This document shows, piece by piece, positions 12,501 through 23,648 of a DNA stretch of 64,000 bases; the first letter of the stretch is position 1; each line of letters starts with the position of its first letter. Made by a program: the position numbers and the translations under genes. The DNA comes from Usnea hakonensis (Eukaryota > Ascomycota > Lecanoromycetes > Lecanorales > Parmeliaceae): positions 124,001 through 188,000 of the forward strand of contig BLJB01000067.1 in assembly GCA_013423325.1 (NCBI GenBank). Reading direction: 5' to 3'. Below the pieces are notes generated by a model. The model was not told where the DNA came from. It worked only from the letters and a program-made list of their open reading frames with translations, and ran no database searches.

Positions 12501-14529
12501 ATCGAGTTTGCGTATGATGGAGCTGGAAGGCTCAGTGACTCGTTCAAGGTACGTCCATACTAGCCGGCAGATGCCTTGAAGAGCATCTACTCGGGATGTC
12601 CGGTCCTTGAGTTTTCCTTGGAGAGATGTTGCCACTGTAAACCATTGACCAGCGAAAAAATCCGTTGGAGAGGCACAGAGAAGTACAATGGAGAGACGGA
12701 ACGCCTCAGCCCAGTGTCGAGGCTTGACTATCATTTGAGAGACCCGTGAGTTGACCCTATTAAGGAAATCCCTGAATTTCTGGACATTGACCTGTGGGCC
12801 CCAGCGGGCTGCAATAGGCATTACGAGGTCCTCCAGTGCCTGACAATAAGCGTGCTTGATAAGAGAGCCGTGTGAATTGAGAAAAAACTCTCCAAGGGTG
12901 AGGAGGAAGTCACATGAATCCCTCCAGGGACCCTCGGGCTGGGTTTTGATATGGAGATGCTGCATTGCCATTATAAGATATTGGACTTTCCTTTCAACTT
13001 GATTCGATATTGCTCCCTTGACGCCTAAGTCATGTTGATACATCCTCAACTCGCCAACGAAGCGTTGACTGACGCTTCGCAAATTGGTGCTGCTCATGAC
13101 ACCCAAAAGCTGGCTGAATATTTTCCAGTTGATGGCCCGGAACGTTAGATTCATTCGAATATGATCTGATTCAGTGTTCTTAAGCTGGACAAATATTATG
13201 TCTTCAATCTTATCAGCTAGCCCAGGATTAAGCCGAACGACATCAGTCTGGTTGTAGACTTCGATCAAGACCCTACAAAGAAGGTAGATCGACACTTGTG
13301 AACGCTTTTCTGCCTGTGTAGCAAATTCGGAAAGCGACGCTGCATAGCTTGAATCTTCTTCACTGTAGCTTGGTTGGCTCGAATCCGTAAGCGACATCTG
13401 CGACGGTTCTGTAGTACGTCTTGCAAGTCCCCTTGCTACTGAATTTGGTGATCTAGACTGAAAACTATAAGCGTTGAGCCCATATACAAGGCTAGATCAC
13501 CAACATTATTAAGTTGCTCCTTTGCCTTCATAGCCTGGTCGCCTTTCGCTTTCCTCCAGTACATGATTGTATCCACTAGAGGTTTCGGCTTCTGCCGATT
13601 GATATGTGCAAGGGCTGAGATTAGTTGGTCGAAATCTGGATCGACTCCTGCTCCACAGATATATTCGAGCTGAACTCCTTTCAGCACGCACTGATCGATC
13701 TTATGATCAGCTTGCACAACGAACTAAGGCTCTTGTTAGTACCAGGAAACCTCAATCAAACTGATCACTAACCTTGTTGAAGAGGTGATGAAGAGCGTAT
13801 TCGCCCACAGATTTTTGCTCTTGGTTATGTCTTGACTGCGAGCGTTGAGGGTCATGACCCCTACGAGCTTTGACACTTTGTGTCCGATCGAGCCGTCTTT
13901 GGGCCGACGCGCCGCCACTTGGATCTCCCAGTTCCTGGTCTCCGATCAAGGTCGATGTAGTAGAGCTATATACGGAGCTATTGGCCGTGCTCGATGTCGG
14001 CTCGGTGGGGCGACGTGAAGAAACACCGCGATGGATCATGGTGTTGTTCGAGATATCCGGTATCCCGGGATTAGAGTTTGCAGAGCTTGGAGTCTCCGGA
14101 CTCAAAGGGCTAGTTGCTGGGGACGAAACTGGACCTGCACTGCGGGCCTGCAAATAGGCGCCTTGCGCTCTCGATGCCTGACGGTAATGACCTTGGGTTA
14201 CAGAAGAACGTCGTTCCAGCCCGCCATCAATACCCGCAGGCGACCGTACTGCCCCAGTCGTAGACTGTGACTGAGGGGATAGCGCGATACCGGGCTGCTG
14301 CGTTTGTATGTTGGACACGCCATTTGCAGGTGCAGGACCACGTCCGCGTGATAAGTCTCGTGTATGGCTCCGAAAGGCATCCGATTCCTTGTCATCCTGA
14401 TTTGAGTAGGATAGACTTGGGTTCGGGTTATTACCGTAATGTCGCCCTGTCAGAGGTTGAGCTCCTGCTGCAGATATTCAGTTGACCAGCATAACCATGG
14501 ACAGAGAGTGAATCGTGGTACTCACCCAT
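6592..14529 (-). CDS. PAG1: Cell morphogenesis protein PAG1 (Tao3/Mor2/furry family)
   Basis: Furry-family scaffolds act with NDR/LATS-type kinases (the RAM/MOR pathway) at growing tips and septa to control polarity and cell separation. Five exons (14526-14529, 13773-14467, 13505-13723, 9108-13457, 6592-9036) give about 2570 residues, the large size typical of the family. The first coding exon is only ATGG; exon 2 then reads GAQPLTGRHYGNN. Residues up to about 190 are Ser/Pro/Gln-rich and disordered. The conserved block starts at EYALHHLFNKFVVQADHKI, and long HEAT/armadillo-like helices fill the rest (for example VSIYLLCRVLIEVYN). Near the C-terminus a perfect 12-base repeat (about 7270-7321) codes four MEGG units, followed by a Ser-rich tail. 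The 13505 intron has a weak donor (GTTGGT). The join at 9036 uses acceptor GACAG to keep the frame. Confidence 0.92.
7270..7321. repeat. 12-base coding minisatellite (MEGG repeats)
   Basis: The + strand unit ATGCCGCCTTCC is repeated four times with no mismatch inside the PAG1 coding sequence. On the minus strand it reads as Gly-Met-Glu-Gly. The unit length is a multiple of three, so copy-number change would keep the frame. Confidence 0.85.
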
Positions 14530-15549
14530 TGTGCATCTTCTACTCGAATGTATCACCAGAGTAGCCTATCTTTGCGCGGGCTCGCTGGATTGGTGGTGCT
14601 CCAACATGACGAGATAACAGGTCTCGTGAAGCTCTGTGTTACTCGATGTTGCGCAGGGGGTCCTTGAGTGGCCAGAGGCTGCTATTTGTCGGTAAGCAAG
14701 TGCCTTTCGGTGAGAAGACAGCCTGTGACTGTGTATATACAGGTGAATGGCGGGTGCAGAGGTTAAATTTAATTTGAGGTGTTGCAAACAGCTTCTTGAC
14801 CCGGCCTTTTCTTACAGCACGCGGTCAACAAGGAGTTACGAGTTCTTAGTACCTTAGTAGTATCGATAAGCGAGAGCTTAAAATCGTACCTTAAACGTTC
14901 GGAGGGTTCTTACAGCACGTTTTCAGAGATTCGCATGCTGAAAGAGGAATTGAAATCCTCTACAATAATCGTAATGCTTCCATTTCCATTTCCATCCCCA
15001 TCTCCCTCTCCTTTCCCATCATCTCCGCCGGATTGAAATGGAGAAGGTGATGGAGACTTGTTGGTGTACGTACTCGTATATGGCCGGAGGTACTTTAGGT
15101 TACTAGCAAGTTGCCCAATGTAGATCTTGCTACTAAAATCTAAAATACCCTAAGCCAGGGATTTCTTGGCAGCCGGAAAGACCGAAAGATCAACGCCGAC
15201 CCGATTTTTAAACGACTGAGTTGGATGCAAATGGATGACACTTCCACCGCCTTCCTTACAACATACTTATCTACCCTGACTAACATCTTATAAAGGCGTT
15301 CTATCCGGACCGTCTTCCTCTCTCTTCACTTTCATTCCTTCTTGATCCTGTCTGCTACATATTCTCGTTACTACGGAGTACAACAGCCGCATTTGTAAAC
15401 GGGCCGCCGAGAGAAACAGCCAGCGATTGCCGCTGAAACAGAAATCTATTTTCTGCTTTCCATATCGCTTCGCGCCTTCAGCAGAAGAACTGCTTCGCTT
15501 CGGAGGATAGCATTCCGGTGAGAGTGATTGCAGACACACATCCACGAAG
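14530..15549. promoter_or_regulatory. Divergent promoter between PAG1 and P450 reductase
   Basis: One kilobase lies between the start codons. It contains two copies of TTCTTACAGCACG (about 14808 and 14909), a pyrimidine-rich tract at about 14975-15030, the words GTACCTTAG and CGTACCTTAAA (14850-14895), GGTACTTTAGGTTAC near 15090, and CTACGGAGTA near 15373. No coding ORF with a convincing start is present. Confidence 0.5.
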
Positions 15550-17696
15550 ATGGCGCAACTCGACACCCTTGATCTCATTGTCCTAGCCGTCCTCTTGGCT
15601 GGCACTGTGGCATACTTCACTAAAGGGACATACTGGGGAATACCGAAAGACCCTTACGCGGGATCTTACTCTTTCACTAATGGCGCCAAGTCAGGAAAAT
15701 CGCGGAACATAATCGAGAAAATGGACGAGTCGGACAAGAACTGCGTGGTCTTTTATGGTTCTCAAACAGGTACAGCTGAAGACTATGCTTCGAGAATATC
15801 CAAGGAGGGGTCTCAAAGATTCGGCCTCAAAACTATGGTGGCCGACCTAGAGGACTATGACTTCGAGAACCTCGACACGTTTCCGGACGATAAATTACTG
15901 GTGCTTGTCCTTGCCACGTATGGCGAGGGGGAGCCCACAGACAATGCCGTCGATTTCTACGAGTTTGTGACTAAAGAAGATGTATCATTCAGCAACGGGG
16001 GTGGCATAGACGAAAAGCCACTCTCAAATTTGAAATTTGTTGCCTTTGGGCTCGGGAATAACACATATGAACACTACAATTCCATGGTACGCAGAGTCAA
16101 TGAAGCCTTGGTCAAGCTTGGTGCCTCTAGGATTGGTCAAGCTGGAGAAGGCGATGATGGAGCGGGTACAATGGAGGAAGATTTCCTGGCCTGGAAAGAA
16201 CCAATGTGGTCCGAGCTATCCGAGAAGATGGGCCTGGAAGAGCGAGAAGCGGTCTATGAGCCTGTATTCAGCGTCACAGAGAGAAGCGACCTTAACGCGG
16301 ATGCCAATGAGGTGTATCTGGGCGAGCCGAACAAGCATCACCTTGAAGGCAGCCAGAAAGGCCCCTACAATTCCCACAACCCGTACATAGCGCCTATAGT
16401 GGAATCAAGGGAGGTCTTTACGGTCAAAGATCGGAACTGTCTACACATGGAAATCGACGTCAAGGGCTCCAATCTAAGCTATCAAACTGGCGATCATATA
16501 GCCGTGTGGCCTACAAACGCTGGGAAAGAAGTTGACAGAATGATCAACATTCTTGGACTCTCGGAAAAGCGTCATACCGTCATCAGCGTCAAAGGTCTCG
16601 ATCCCACAGCCAAAGTACCATTTCCGACACCTACGACGTACGACGCAGCCATCCGCTACCACATGGAAATATGCGGTCCTGTCTCTCGGCAGTTTGTTTC
16701 ATCTCTCGCTCCCTTCGCGCCAAATGAAGAGACAAAAGCAGAAATGACAAGACTCGGCAGTGACAGGGACTACTTCTCAGACAAAGTCTCGTCTCAATAC
16801 CTCAACATTTCACAAGTACTTGAGAAGGTAGATAGCGCCAACAAGTGGACCAACATTCCTTTCTCGATAATGATCGAAGGCATCAACAAGATTCAACCTC
16901 GCTACTATTCCATCTCTTCGTCCTCTCTTGTCCAAAAGGATAAGATATCCATCACCGCTGTCGTCGAGACGGTCCGCATTCCGGGGTCCGAAAACGTTGT
17001 CAAAGGCGTTACCACGAATTACCTTCTCGCTCTTAAACAGAAGCAACACGGGGACCCGCACCCTGATCCTCACGGCTTGACATATGCCATTACCGGGCCA
17101 AGGAACAAGTATGATGGCTTCCACGTACCCGTCCACGTCCGCCACTCGAATTTCAAACTTCCATCGGACCCATCAAAGCCAATAGTAATGGTTGGCCCCG
17201 GCTCCGGCGTTGCACCGTTCCGAGGCTTCATTCAAGAGAGAGCTGCGCAAGCAGAGGCGGGCGAAAAGGTTGGCCAGACTATCTTATTTTATGGCTGCAG
17301 GAGGAGTTCGGAGGACTTCCTCTACAAGGACGAGTGGGAGGTGAGATATGACCGCATTTGCCCTGCATTCCTTAGGAGGGTACTAATCTTCCATAGCACT
17401 ACAAGCAAGCGCTTGGCTCTTCGTTCACGCTCATCACTGCTTTCTCTCGTGAACAGAAAGAAAAGGTCTACGTGCAACAACGTTTGCAGGAAAATGCTGT
17501 CCTTGTTAATCAGCTGCTGGAGAAAGAGAAAGCAAACTTTTACGTTTGCGGAGACGCATCTAACATGGCGAGAGCGGTCAGTGATGTATTGGGGAAGATT
17601 GTTAGTGAACAAAGGGGTGTGAGCGCTGAGAAAGGAGAGGAGGTTGTCAAGATGATGAGAAGTAGTAGCCAGTATCAAGAGGATGTGTGGTCGTAA
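15550..17696 (+). CDS. cprA: NADPH-cytochrome P450 reductase
   Basis: This ER-membrane diflavin enzyme passes electrons from NADPH through FAD and FMN to cytochrome P450s, for example in ergosterol synthesis. Two exons (15550-17340 and 17397-17696) give 696 residues, the usual length. The N-terminal anchor LIVLAVLLAGTVAYF is at about residues 10-25. The FMN domain has GSQTGTAEDYA (about 73) and ATYGEGEPTDN. The FAD domain has PRYYSISSS. The NADPH part has GPGSGVAPFRGF and, after the intron, FYVCGDASNMA. The C-terminus QYQEDVWS keeps the conserved Trp that stacks on the FAD. The single intron has a TACTAAT branch site. Nothing odd is seen. Confidence 0.97.
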
Positions 17697-18514
17697 ATAG
17701 AGCGGCAATTGTTGTTGGCACGAGTACATGGAGGATGAAAGGACATGTTTTTTGAGCAGCATTAGCTAGCGGTGATTATTCGATACATGGGCGCCGGTCA
17801 GTGCTATAGAATTAGTTGTCTTTTGGCCATCAACTGCCACTATACTAATCTTCGATCAAATGAAAACGGACGATGAAGCAGTGCTGACACTGAGCAACAG
17901 AAGAGTAGGCAGGTATCCTAGTAAGTAGCCTATCGCATACGTCCTGACAGTACCGATATTCCAATGTGCTTCATCCTGGTAGCATGGGTACTCTCGGATT
18001 CTGGCGGAGTGAAATGTGAGCGGAGATGGATCAGATTGCATGTGTTATGATATGCAATATTAAGAGTAGCGGTGGAAGAAATAAGGGTTGTAGTCAACGA
18101 TATCGGAGCTATGATCGCCATTGGGATGGCACATAATTGGTGGACTGCCCTCAAGACATGCGCGTCCTCTTTGGCTTCCGCAGCAAGGGAGGTTGTGCGG
18201 GCGGGTGTGATTGTTTCCAGTCTCACCTCCTGACTGCTCATCAGGTCATTTCATTCGTTTTAGAAGCTATGAGGAAACGCATCGGTCAGCATCATACCCG
18301 GCAACAGCTGTTGGCCAATCCCCCGAGGACGTAGAGTGCATGAAACTCTTCCGAATAAACGAAAGCTAAATGAGCTGGCAAGCTCGCATGCGGAGAGTCC
18401 TCTGACCCCACCATGGAAAGAATAGCAGATCAGTCAACAGCTCATTGACAATTTCAACATTGTTGACAGTGACAAAGATATGCAAGGAGCCTTGGTAATG
18501 TAGGGCTTTTTTTA
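17697..18514. other. Gene-poor region between P450 reductase and the AT-rich element
   Basis: It contains the 3' end of the reductase gene and no firm gene. On the minus strand 18366-18512 encodes a fragment (LHYQGSLHIFVTVNNVEIV, then NELLTD) that looks like an ankyrin repeat and runs up to the element boundary; see the pseudogene entry. A minus-strand ATG ORF at 17930-18241 has no recognisable features. Confidence 0.4.
18366..18512 (-). pseudogene. Possible ankyrin-like gene relic, distal part
   Basis: Reading leftward from the element, the frame gives KALHYQGSLHIFVTVNNVEI then VNELLTD, and stops at 18366. The pattern (G)xLHxxVxxNNVEIVxxLL fits the second half of an ankyrin repeat. If the element is removed, the other flank (23653-23739, minus) would supply an ATG start and MSQQASKILRASAKRGDPSN, but the A-run at the junction puts the two parts one base out of frame. 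I infer a broken gene split by the insertion. A chance ORF is possible. Confidence 0.3.
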
Positions 18515-18550
18515 GGGTGGACGACGGCTGGCTATATAACAATATCAAAC
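18515..18550 (+). repeat. Left terminal inverted repeat
   Basis: Thirty-six bases beginning GGGTGGACGACGGCTGG pair with 23612-23648, with three mismatches in the inner part. Two of these are C in this arm against T in the other, each in a CpA context. A T-rich tract and CGTAT follow (about 18553-18576), mirrored at the right end. Confidence 0.85.
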
Positions 18551-21500
18551 CTGATTTTTTTTTTTCTTTTTCGTATACTATTTATCTAATATCCAAATAC
18601 TTTCTATACTTCCCTAATACTCGTATAAGTCTATAGATTAATTAATTATTTTCTATATAACTTTATATAATTATAGAATTAATAAGAGTAATAGCTAGGC
18701 CTAAATAAAGTTAGCTTTAGCGCGTAAAAATTTTTCTTTATATAAAGATTCTACTTTCTTTCTTTTCTTCTTCCTTATTAATATTATTATTATTACTACT
18801 AAGGTAAATAATAGATACCTATCTCTCTAATTATATAAATATCTAGCTAACTAGCTCTATACGAAGCTCCCCTCTACCGCTACTACTACTACTACTACTA
18901 TTATTAAGTAAGTAGCTTCCTCCCTCTACTATAGGTACTATACTATAGCTATAATAGTAGTACTTATTAGAGTACCTTACTAATTTAGACTTTATATAAT
19001 AATATTACTATTATCTTTATTAATCTACTAAGCTCCTTCCTACTACTATTAATATATATACGAAGCTATTATCTTATTTTACTATCTTTACTATTTCTTT
19101 TACTATTTAAATTAATTAGTTAACTTTATATAATAGAGTTCTCGTTATCTATAATATAGTCTTAGTAGTCTTAGCTAATATCTTTACTAGTTAGTACTCT
19201 ATCTTTTTAATAAAATAGTAATAAATATAGAGATAAATATATATATTTAAATAACTTATAGTTCTAGCCCTTTTAGATATAAATATAGTATTTATACTTA
19301 ATATAATCTTATTATATTAAATAGGATCGTATTATTTAAGCTATATTAATATAATCTTAATTTAGAGTCGGGGGTAGGTACTACCGCGTATTTACTATTA
19401 ATATCGAGGGGGCCTAGGTCTCCGCCCCTTCCTAGAGTACTATCGCCTTCCGGGATACTTTAGTAGGGCGTACACTAATTATAAATAGTAGGATTATAGT
19501 CTCCGGTACTCTTAGAATAATAATAGAGATAATAGATTAGACGATTATCGCCTACTATCTTATAGCGGCTCGAGATCTTAATCTTCGAGGGATAATTACG
19601 GGCTAATCTAGTAACGGCTACTAGGGTTAAAGTAGGGAGAGAGGAAGCTACTAGGCTCTTTAGAATTATAGAGGAACCCTATAATTCTCTAAAATATATA
19701 TAAAAAGTTTTATTTCTATTTATTTATTTATTTATTTATTATATACTAGTATATATCTAATATATTATTTTATATTTAAATAACGAGCCTATACCTCTAT
19801 ATAGTATTTAAGACTAGTAACCTTTATCTTCGTATAAAATAAAACTAAATTAGACTCTTTATATAAAATAGTTAATATTAGATAAAGTAGAAAATAATAG
19901 ATTAGAAGTTTAAGTTAATATATTATATTTATATAAAATACCCTTATTAAAAATAATCTAAATATAATCCTAAAAATAGAGATATATTCTAAATCTTATT
20001 AAAAAATATTCTACTCTAAGACGCCTTCGTATAAATACCCCTAGTAATATTAGTATATATCTTATTTAGAAGGTAGTAAACTTATTAAGCCTTCTTTTTT
20101 CTACTTTTTCTTTAATTTTCTTATTTATTTTAATCCCTCTTAGCCTAGTTAAGGGGCCTTTATTCTAATCTTATATAACTCTATCTATTCTTTAGAGGAG
20201 GGGAAGGAGATATTAGAAAAAAAGATTATATAAATATCTTATTATTTAATAGTACTTTTAATATTATATACCCGTTATTTATTAATACTCCCGATTATAC
20301 TTTATTATTAATTATTCTTTTCTAAAAGGAGGGGGTAGGAGATAGAAGCTTAGAAAGCTTAAAAAAAGATAAAGGTAATTAAATAGAAAATAGTACTATA
20401 TAGTCTATTAATTATATAGGGGTAAAAGGCTTAGTAGAGATCTTATCTTTATTATCTAGTAATAATAAAACCTTATATTAAGATCTCTTATAGGTAAGAA
20501 GTAGTCGTATAAAGGAAGAAAACTTAGAGGGAGATTAATAAGTATTATATTAATATTATATAAATTATAGAGGTTATCTATATTATTAAGGTTATATAGA
20601 TTATAGTTTTTATTTAATCTCCTTTTTAATCTCCTTTTTAATTTTAATTTACTTCTCTTACTTTTTTTATTTAACCTTAATCTAAAAAAAAGAGGTATTA
20701 TCTAGATTCTTATACTTTATATAAGGATAATATATAAATCTTTAAATAATTAGAATTATAAGATACTCCTTTTCCCTATTATCTTACTAGTTAAAGTAGT
20801 CTTCTTTAAGAAGCTCTTTAGTATTTTATATAAGAAATATACTTATAGATAGCTCTACTAATTCTATATTCTTTAACTATAATTATATAAGATACTATTT
20901 AGAAATAGAGCTAGTATTAAAGAGGTAGTATAGTCTAGGGTATTTATAAAGAATATCTTTAAAGATAAAGTTCTAATAACTTATAATTATATAATAGGGA
21001 ATTATTATTATAGTCGAGTCTAAAGAGATATTAATTAATTATATAATATAAAGATAGAATATATATCTATCTTCTTAATCTTAATAGTCTTAATTAGACT
21101 AGGAATCTCTTTATTATTAATAATAGTAGTCTATACCGTTTATAGGATAATAGTAATATTCGTATAAATACGATTTAATATTAAAGAGACTAATTTCTTT
21201 CTAGATATAAAGTACCGGATAAGACTACTTTAATATATATTCTTAATTATTATACCCTAAATATAGAATATAAATTAAGGCTCTAGTAGAGGAGATCTAT
21301 AATTATTATATAAAGGCTATTTTAGTTAAGAGTATATACTTTACTATTAAGTATACTAATATTATAGTATAGGATCTTCTAGTACCTTTATATAAAAAGG
21401 CTTTAGGGAATTATCTAGAATATTAATAATCTAATAGATCTTAGTATTAAATAAGAAAGAGGTAGCTAAATTATATAAAATAAGAATTTAAAGTATTATA

Positions 21501-23580
21501 ATCTTTATATTATTATACTAATTAATAATATATATTACTAGTTATACTATATCTTAGTATCTAGAAGAAAATAATATTAGAGGAAGATATAATCTCTAAA
21601 GAAAGAGAGAGACTCGTATAAAAAAAAAATAGAGAAAGATAGAGTTATATAAAAATAGGACGAGATATCTATATTAACTTTATAAAATCTTTTTAGATTC
21701 TCGAATCTACTCTATAAATCCTTTATTAGGACCCTCTCCTTAAAGCTCTATCTATTATATATCCTCTACTAATCGTAGATCTAGATCTTACTAATTTACT
21801 ATACTATCTAGATATTTATAAAGTCTAAATTAAGACTTAAGACTTTAGATTATTTAGTAGCTAACCTCTATACGAAGCGTATAATAATAAGCTAGCTATA
21901 ATAACTACTATTTATTTTTAGAGATCGGAGGTAGTATATATAAATTAAAGTCTCGCTAATATAGAAAGATATTATACTATTTTAATATAAAGGGTAAAAA
22001 ATATTTATCGGGATTTATAGCTTTATTAGTAATTATTTCTTTATACGAAGATATATAAAGATAAAGAAACGTTATTAGTAGTATATATTAAATCTCTATA
22101 TAAAGATAGAGATATTTAGAATATATATTATATATAAGGATAGAGGTATTTAAATATTTTAAATAAAGAAAAGGTACTTTATATAAAATAGAAAGACTTA
22201 CTATAATCTTCTATATCTTAATATAGATAAGTAAAGGTTAGCTAATCTAGATTAAGTCTATAGTTATTAATTCTTTTTTTAGAATAATAGAATAGAGCTA
22301 ATAGTTTCCCCTATATTAATTTTAGATAATTTAATTACTAGTATATATTATATATATTCTACTTATTAATAAATTATATAATCTCCGTATAAATTATAAA
22401 TAGATAGATAGTAAAGATTATAATCTAGTCTAAAAGTAAATCTTTAGAAAAGAAGTTAGAATCTCTAAGTATATAAAAAAAGTTAATCTATTTCCTAAAA
22501 AAAGACTTAATTAATTAGGCCTACTATAACTTAATTTATTAATTAGTAATATTTATCCCGTATATATAATATTCCCTAAATATTATTTATAGGTCTTTCG
22601 CTTACTAAAGAGTAAGATATACTTAAGCTATTAAAATAGTCTCGATACTATAATTAGATTATACGAATCGAGGCTATTAATTAAGAGTAGGAGAAGAGAT
22701 TATATTAAGATAGCTATATAGAGTACTAATAGTTATATAATTTAAAATCTCTATCGTATACTAGGATATATATTAAGAGTAGATATTAATTTTAGTATAG
22801 ATTTTAATATTAAAATCCTATAGCTTATTATAATCGTTAATAAACTAGATAAGATTTAGACTAGGGATAATATATTTATCTTATATATATTAGAGATCTC
22901 GAAATTATTAATTAACGATATTAGAAAAGAGTATATAATATATAGTAAAGAGATAATCTTTAAAAGAAGTTAATAAATCTAAATAGAAGAGTCTTATATA
23001 AAGAGTATCTAATTACTAGATATTTAAGCTTTCTAAAATACTCTATTAATATTCCTTTTTTAAAGCTCTATATTATACCCTTTCTAGCCTCTTCTTTAAT
23101 AAGTCCTTATATAACTTTATCTATATAATTTTTAGCCTTCTAATTTATCTCTAATTATTTATATCTAAGCTCTTTTCTAATTTATATAAGACTAGTAGTA
23201 GTAATAGTAAAGTTATTAATCTAAAACTATTATAATATCTCTTTATTTAAAGCCCTAGCTTAATAGAATAGGATATAGATATATTATTATAATTCTTCTA
23301 TATCCTCTATAAAATCTCTATAAGAGATATCCTACTTTCTAAAATAATATTATAGTATATAAAGATAAATAACTAGGTCTTTATTATTAGTAAACTAAAT
23401 AATAATTTTATAGTACTTCTATTAGTTAAAGACTTAATAAAGGATATTATCCTTATAGTCTTCTAGCCTTTTAGAGTAATAACTACCTCTATAACTACCT
23501 CTACTAAGTATTATAATTCGTATAAAGAAGATAGATAGATTATATTAATAGTAGATTAAATTAATAGTAGGGTAAATACG

Positions 23581-23611
<31 letters not shown>

Positions 23612-23615
<4 letters not shown>

Positions 23616-23648
23616 TAATATTATTATATAGCCAGCCGTCGTCCACCC
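23612..23648 (-). repeat. Right terminal inverted repeat
   Basis: The reverse complement begins GGGTGGACGACGGCTGG and matches the left arm. Inward of it lies a run of 31 A (23581-23611) and then CG, matching the T-rich tract and CGTAT inside the left arm. Confidence 0.85.

Larger units (their letters stand above)
18515..23648. mobile_element. RIP-degenerate DNA transposon-like element with terminal inverted repeats
   Basis: The ends are inverted copies: the left starts GGGTGGACGACGGCTGG at 18515 and the right ends with its complement at 23648. Both ends are flanked by TA (18513-18514 and 23649-23650), sitting in a T-rich site. The first 25 bases of the two arms are identical. The interior, about 5 kb, is very A+T-rich, has stops in all frames, and almost completely lacks CpA and TpG dinucleotides while keeping CpG, the signature of saturated RIP. 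No transposase motif survives that I can read. A TA duplication is typical of the Tc1/mariner/pogo group, but 5.1 kb is long for that group, so a composite or another class is possible. Confidence 0.75.

Noticed and set aside
17930..18241. Minus-strand ATG frame of 103 codons
   Set aside because: It has a hydrophobic middle but no recognisable motif, splice context or codon bias strong enough to call a gene.
18515..23648. LTR retrotransposon
   Set aside because: The end copies are inverted, not direct, and the flanks show a 2-base TA rather than a 4-6 base target duplication.
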